Both the position numbers and the translations under genes were made by a program. Below, piece after piece: positions 58,539 to 64,000 of a stretch of DNA of 64,000 nucleotides; within the stretch, counting starts at the first letter, position 1, and the number at the start of each line of letters is the position of its first letter. The stretch comes from Brachypodium distachyon (lineage: Eukaryota; Streptophyta; Magnoliopsida; Poales; Poaceae), in the NCBI RefSeq assembly GCF_000005505.3, contig NC_016135.3, forward strand, positions 19,562,613 to 19,626,612, in the 5' to 3' direction. Below the pieces are notes generated by a model that saw nothing but the letters and a program-made list of their open reading frames with translations, was not told the DNA's origin and did not search any database.

Positions 58539-59567
58539 TTAGAATCCTACCTCCTTGCCGCTTGGGCTTTCTAAATGGTAAATTAGGAATCTAGTGCACG
58601 TTAAGCCCCTTGGTGCATGCACACTATCTCACGGTAGACATTTGCTCGCACTATGCTAGCCGCACTTTGTTCAAATGTAGATAATTTTGGTTTTTAATCG
58701 CACTTTTAGCACTTCAACCGCAGATTTTGTCAATAAAAATGCATCAAATATTTTTTCCAACACGAGTATATTCAACACTTTTAAAATGCGACAAATATAA
58801 ATTTGATGCATTTTGAAGCCAAATTGACGCACTTTAAAATGCGTCTGGTAATCTACCGTGACGTAGTGGCAAGACGTTGATAGGATCACTAATTGATTGG
58901 CAGGTTTAACAATAATGAAATATTCACAAACTTTTTGATGACACTAACAAAGAATACGTCTACCATGCCTCAATGTATCATGTCCAAATTCAATTCGTAG
59001 CTCAAGAAACAACAACAGCACCAGCGTGATGGTATTTTTTTTTTCCGAACAAGTGTGATGATATTTACTTGAAATTTGAATTTGGTAGGAGTACAATTAA
59101 ATGGTTAGATTTGTCTTTTTTATTTATCAAGCTACGGGCCAAATTTCAAATTGACATTGAGGGATGTAACAAAGATGCATTGTGACAATGTCATGAATTA
59201 TTTTTAGTTATTTTTGCATGACTTAAATTCTTTTTTACGAGTAGTGCCCTGGTGGTCCTAAACGCGACAGTGCAGCCCGTACGCCAACTCGGTTGACCTC
59301 GGTTGGCATTTCGTCGATGGAGCTTGTGTCGTCACCATATATAATTGTGTAATTGTGGGTCACTGCAATGTGTCATAAATTGCGTAAGGGTAACAATACT
59401 AATGGGCATACTATGTGGGCATGTGGCCGTCTTCTTCTCCTCCTTCAGTTTGAGAGGTCTTTTCCGGCCTCCTGTAACATCTAGGCAGACTTAGCCAATT
59501 GACTATGCCCAATTCAAGCGCCTTCTACAGGCCGGCTGCTTGGTTTTCTTCAAGTTGATGTGAAATA
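58539..59567. other. Intergenic, no gene seen
   Basis: AT-rich sequence without supported genes. Inverted motifs around 58680-58860 (CGCACTTTTAG / TAAAATGCG) hint at a small unrecognised MITE. Confidence 0.35.
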
Positions 59568-59679
59568 CTCGCTCCGTCTCATATTAAGTGACTCAAATTT
59601 GTCTAAATATGAATGTATCTATACACAAAAAATATCTAGATACATGTAATATTTCATCATTTAATATGTGACGAAGGAG
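59568..59679. mobile_element. Stowaway MITE, 112 bp
   Basis: Left CTCGCTCCGTCTCATATTAA and inverted right CTCCTTCGTCACATATTAAA, flanked by TA. Core CAAATTTGTCTAAATATGAA as in the other copies. Confidence 0.8.
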
Positions 59680-60196
59680 TATATATTTCGTCGGTCCGAC
59701 CTGTTTGAGAATTTTTCTTCAGGTTGATGTGCCTGATGATTTATGTAAGCACATTGATGAATTTCTTAATATCTCCTGTTCTCCCTTTAGGTGTACTGTG
59801 ATCTCTCATCTTGTTGTCCATTGTTTCTGCTGCTGTTACATGAACTTGTACTGTTTTGGATGTCTGATACGACAGTCTTACAGAGTTGTATACTTTAGCT
59901 ATCCCCATGTGTGAGTTAAATCCGAATTCTTAAATTGAGCACACACTATTAGTTAAGCAATTATTGTTGGTCCCTGAATAGTACTCGACTAGTGACCTAA
60001 CAAGATCTGATATCCAGATTATTTAGACGTATATGGATCTATCAATACGCAAGCATGCAATCTAGTACTAGATCGTCCGCGACCATCATGATCCATTGAT
60101 TGTGATTCTTTAATAAAAGTTACATCTAAAGTTGACCGAGATAGATCAACAACAATTATCATCCACACTATTACAAAGTTCAGAGCCAAAACTGTA

Positions 60197-60453
60197 CCCT
60201 ATCCGTTCCTAAACATAAGATGATCTAACTTTGTCTTAATTTTTTTTTTAAAACTTGATCAAGTTTATACAAAATCTATCAACGTCTACAACTCTCAGTT
60301 AACTTTACTAAATCTTTCATGATATATATCTTCAATGCATACTTAGATATTGCACATGTTAGTATTTTCTTCCATAGACTTGGGCAAACTATAAAATATT
60401 AACTTAGTACAAAATTAGAACATTTTGTTTTTAGGAAAGGATGTACACCGTAG
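60197..60453. mobile_element. Diverged Stowaway-like MITE
   Basis: Left CCTATCCGTTCCTAAACATA; the right side has TTTTGTTTTTAGGAAAGGAT, its rough inverse. TA occurs at both presumed ends. The solo LTR starts a few bases beyond its right end. Confidence 0.5.
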
Positions 60454-60460
60454 TATGTTA

Positions 60461-61369
60461 TGTTGTAGTAAAATAAAACCCTTATATGAGCCGGGCCATA
60501 AATCCTACGTGGCAGCGACCAAGTCAACATTTCACAAGCACGAGTCAAACCGCGTGGTGCAGTCAATCCTACATGACGAAGGGAGACAAGTCAATAAGTC
60601 AAGTCTCTTATGCCATGGTCAAAGGGTCAAATGAGTTAGAGTAGAGGGCAAGAAATGTGTGAGGAGGGGGCCCTTAGTCCATGGTGGACCATGGATCAAG
60701 CCCACTTTTCTCACATGGTGCACACAAAAGCTATGGACCAAAAGAGCTATTTTTACCATTTTGTCCCCACTTTTCTCTCTCCCTCAAGGGTAGCCATGAT
60801 CTTTTGTCATGGACCCCTAGGCTACAAATACCCCCTCATGGGGGCATGTACCATTCACTCTCATTTGAATAAACTCAAGGAGAGATGGCTAGAGTGCTCC
60901 TTCTAAAGTTCGCTCTCGTGCGCCGCTCTCGACTGAAAGTCGATCGGCCTCGAAAAAGCCTTCTAGGGGACTCTAGTTTTGAGGCTCCGAACTGGCCTTG
61001 GTTGGATCGGGCTCGAAGGAAAAATGGTTGGGTTAGAGTTCCGAGGGTATCCTAATCTCGATACTTGGAAAGACGCGTTTGGTCCAAGTACGAGGCGGCC
61101 CGAATGAACCTCTTGCTAAAAGGTGTCTTGGGAAGATCCGTTCGGCTCAAACCCTTGGCTAACAACCCCCTCGAAGCCTTTTCTAACATAGGATTAAGTC
61201 GGACCCGCATGGTCGACCGAACCTACTCAAAAAATATCGACGAATCAACTTGTGCAAGTGTACGGCGACCTTCGCTATAAGGCAGGCATACACGTCCTAC
61301 TTTTATACCCGTACTTGTGCCATCAAGTATTAGCACCCCTTATTCTAATTGTTGTCGAGAACAACACCA
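60461..61369 (+). mobile_element. Solo LTR, 909 bp, perfect TGTTA duplication
   Basis: Starts TGTTGTAGTAAAATAAAACC and ends ...AACAACACCA (TG...CA). The 5-bp target duplication TGTTA is exact on both sides (60456-60460 and 61370-61374). A TATA-like stretch (CTACAAATACCCCC, about 60823) followed by AATAAA (about 60867) supports plus orientation and a U3-R-U5 layout. There is no second LTR and no internal gag/pol, so unequal recombination has removed the body. Superfamily cannot be decided without the interior. Confidence 0.85.
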
Positions 61370-61374
61370 TGTTA

Positions 61375-62687
61375 TAATGGAGAACTGATAGTACTTAATG
61401 GTTCAGAGTCCAAATAGTTTCAAGTGAAATTTAGTACTCCACTATATATAATCACGTGATTAAAAATAAGGGTGGGGCTATTTCTCAGCCGCCTGATATT
61501 TAAGCAAATTGTTTTAAATCTCAGTTGACGTATCATGGCCGTTGGGATTAAGATTTAAGAATCATCTCCAGACTCTCTCATCTCTCACATGTTATTTTTG
61601 GATTAAGATCCAACGGTCATGCACGTCGACGGTTCTCTAACTAAAAATCAGTCGACTTCTTAATAGCAACACCGTGAAAGTACGGATCTGGATCGGTATA
61701 TAGTTTCATATAGATATATACTCTCGAATCACGACATCAATCATCAACCGCTGAATATAGTCCATATGCTTGGGTCACAAACCAAGCAGACTTACATATA
61801 TGAACGTTGTAGGCAGTGCCTATATCTCCAAAGATAGCTAGAGTAATAGTTGAACTTCCTGTGTTGGCGCATGTGGCAATTTTTAAATTGTCTAGTACCA
61901 GACTAATATAAACTCTGAATATTGATTCTCGATAAACGACTATCTTATAGTTTCCTTTTTGACTAACCATGGAACCCAATATTCTACAATAATTAATCCA
62001 ATTAAAGCTTAAAGCACATTCTACAAAAAAATTATAATCTAAGAACCCAATATTCATATTTTCAATATTGGCGCATGCAAGACTGAGTGACTAACCAGGG
62101 AAGATTGTGCTTCAAGTCTCCAACTACTATCTGACGACGACGGCGATCAAAGTAACGAGGCTGTTTAGCATCAGGGTGGCTACAACTATCAGCCTTTTCG
62201 ATTGGCTGAACACACTCATCAAAAGTTCAAAACAAATACGGAGTAAGCATCACCAGCTAATACATTATCTAAAAAATATCACCAGCTAATAGCGTGAGCT
62301 GACGAGCATGGCATCCTATGAGCAGAGCCCCCGAGTTGGACCAATACGGTTGCACGAACATGCATGGGCACTAAGGCTTATGCAACATTAGGCAATTAGG
62401 CGGTCGCAAACTTCCGCGGCGCTAGGCGCTATAGCTACCAGCTCATGGATCCAAGGCCAGATGCACGTACCCCGTACCCAATCTCTGCGTAAAGATTGCA
62501 AGACCCATGGGTTCATGTCTTCTTGCTCCAAATTAAGGTTCATAGAATCCTAAGATGCTCGGCCGTTTCTGCAGGCTGCCACGCGGACCCCGAGCGAGCA
62601 CCGTATCGTGATCAGCAAGATCGTCACACGAAGACTAGGCTAGTAGGAATGTAGGATTGCTATATGCATACACGAGTACGTTACATG
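61375..62687. other. Intergenic, no gene seen
   Basis: No supported gene. A patch at 61460-61680 with CAACGGTCATG / CATGGCCGTTG in opposite orientation may be an unclassified MITE. Confidence 0.35.
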
Positions 62688-62822
62688 CTTTCTCCGTTTC
62701 ATAATTTTTGTCTTAAATTTGCCTAAAAATAGATATATCTATTTTTAAAATACATTTAGACGCATGTAATATTTCGACAAGAATTATGAAATGGAGCGAC
62801 AAAAATTATGAAACGGAACGAG
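62688..62822. mobile_element. Stowaway-like MITE
   Basis: Left CTTTCTCCGTTTCATAATTT and inverted right CTCGTTCCGTTTCATAATTT. The right end is doubled: AATTATGAAA(T/C)GGA occurs twice, 25 bp apart. Confidence 0.6.
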
Positions 62823-63040
62823 TAATTGATGGACAGAGATTTCGCTCTGCTGTTGCCGGATCTTGTAGTGCAACACCGTACATTTATAGATCACTGGTCC
62901 ATCGATCGTTCCGACAGTACAACCTACTGTAAGGCAATAGCAATACACGTGTACACGATGACACCGACTGTTCACGGGATTGATGGGGCTAAAATTCGTG
63001 ACATCTGCTCAGTGAAGGTTGCAGTGGATCATTTGAAATA

Positions 63041-63166
63041 CTTCCTCCGTCTAACAAAAATTATCTTAAGTTTGTTAAAATTTAGATATATGTAGACATA
63101 ACTTAATATATAGATGCATTTAAATTTATTCAAAATTGAGACATTTTTTATTTAACGGGGAACAGG
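63041..63166. mobile_element. Stowaway-like MITE, diverged
   Basis: Left CTTCCTCCGTCTAACAAAAA; the right side reads TTTTTTATTTAACGGGGAAC, the rough inverse. TA precedes the left end. Confidence 0.55.
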
Positions 63167-64000
63167 TAAGTTGGCACGCCAGTACGAGAACTGCTGCACG
63201 TACGACAAAACTTTTACGATTCACGTACGACACCAAGTAACAACCGTCGATACAAGCAGCTTTGAGATGCCACAGCCACCGATCACAGTGTCGTACACAA
63301 ATTGGATGTAAAAGATCGTACGTGAAGTAATTCCGCGCCAGTATCTAGGAGAGGAGATATATACTTGGCTTAGGATTCTGTCCGAGTTGGACAGTGCACA
63401 CTGACTTTATTACACGCACATGCAGTTGGGCCGTACTCGGCACTTGTGTGTCATATTTGCAGAACTGTGCTGCACTATACGGAAAAAAAAACATGCCAAA
63501 GTTATTTTTTTCTCGAAAAAACAACATAGACAATACGTGCAGATACTGATATTACTATCTACCGAGAAGCCTCCGTCAACATTCGGAATGAAACCGTGAC
63601 GGAGGTCAAGTCGGTTGATGAACTCTAGGTAAGGCGATCGTCATAAGCCCATAACTCGACCTTGGTAACATGTCGAGGAAACCGACATGACACATTCTCC
63701 TTTTTTTTCTGAGCTTGAGTGAAGTTGAAGGGCTTAAGCTTGCGTTCTCGAGTAGATCAACGGTCGCACTGTGTTCCCTATAACATCTAGCTTGTCTGCT
63801 CGTGTACTCACGCATCGAGCGTAATGGCACCTATGGATTTTTGCGGATGCTGATGACATCAAGTCTCCACTGTTTACTGCCGATTCCGACGACATGTAAC
63901 TTCACCCCGATCCCTACGCCCCATTAACACAATGGATGGGAAATATACCAAATCTTTGACAACCCTAAATCAATTTTATCGATTCACCAACTTCCCCACG
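63167..64000. other. Window end, no gene seen
   Basis: No ORF with recognisable homology and no repeat boundary. A gene continuing beyond the window cannot be excluded. Confidence 0.4.

Overview
The window is nuclear DNA from a grass. The coding genes have short GT-AG introns and grass-type products. The spaces between them are full of small grass transposons: Stowaway elements with TA duplications and CTCCCTCCGT-type ends, and Tourist elements with TTA-like duplications. The compact spacing of genes and the MITE types suggest a small-genome Pooideae such as Brachypodium; that is an inference and no species can be proved from the sequence.

Layout. 0.2-0.8 kb: a secreted PELPK-like proline-rich wall protein on the minus strand. 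4.1-9.9 kb: a complete PIF/Harbinger DNA transposon with TTA target duplications. It carries a Myb-like ORF1 broken by one stop codon, an intact DDE transposase and a captured receptor-kinase fragment. 12.6-16.2 kb: a complete hAT transposon with perfect 8-bp target duplications and a transposase broken by one frameshift and one stop. 18.2-20.4 kb: a GA2ox6-type gibberellin 2-oxidase (3 exons, 358 aa). 20.7-22.7 kb: a candidate Helitron carrying a fragment of an RBP45/47-like RNA-binding protein gene. 24.4-24.7 kb: a 270-bp miniature LTR retrotransposon. 27.5-30.4 kb: two different PsbQ-like chloroplast lumen protein genes in tandem on the plus strand. 31.1-34.3 kb: a DUF3755/SANT-like nuclear protein gene on the minus strand, convergent with them (7 coding exons, 287 aa). 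42.9-56.1 kb: the complete NMD factor gene UPF2 on the minus strand (16 coding exons, 1192 aa by my splice model), with several mobile elements in its introns. 56.9-64 kb: gene-poor, with Stowaway and Tourist MITEs, a 1-kb non-autonomous Harbinger-type element that itself contains a 142-bp insertion, and a 909-bp solo LTR with a perfect TGTTA duplication.

The host genes do not form one pathway. They cover wall structure, gibberellin inactivation, thylakoid lumen proteins, a putative chromatin or transcription protein and RNA surveillance. All exon joins were made by hand from GT/AG sites, reading frame and family resemblance; every multi-exon model keeps frame across all junctions. No rRNA, tRNA, CRISPR array or bacterial-type operon was seen.
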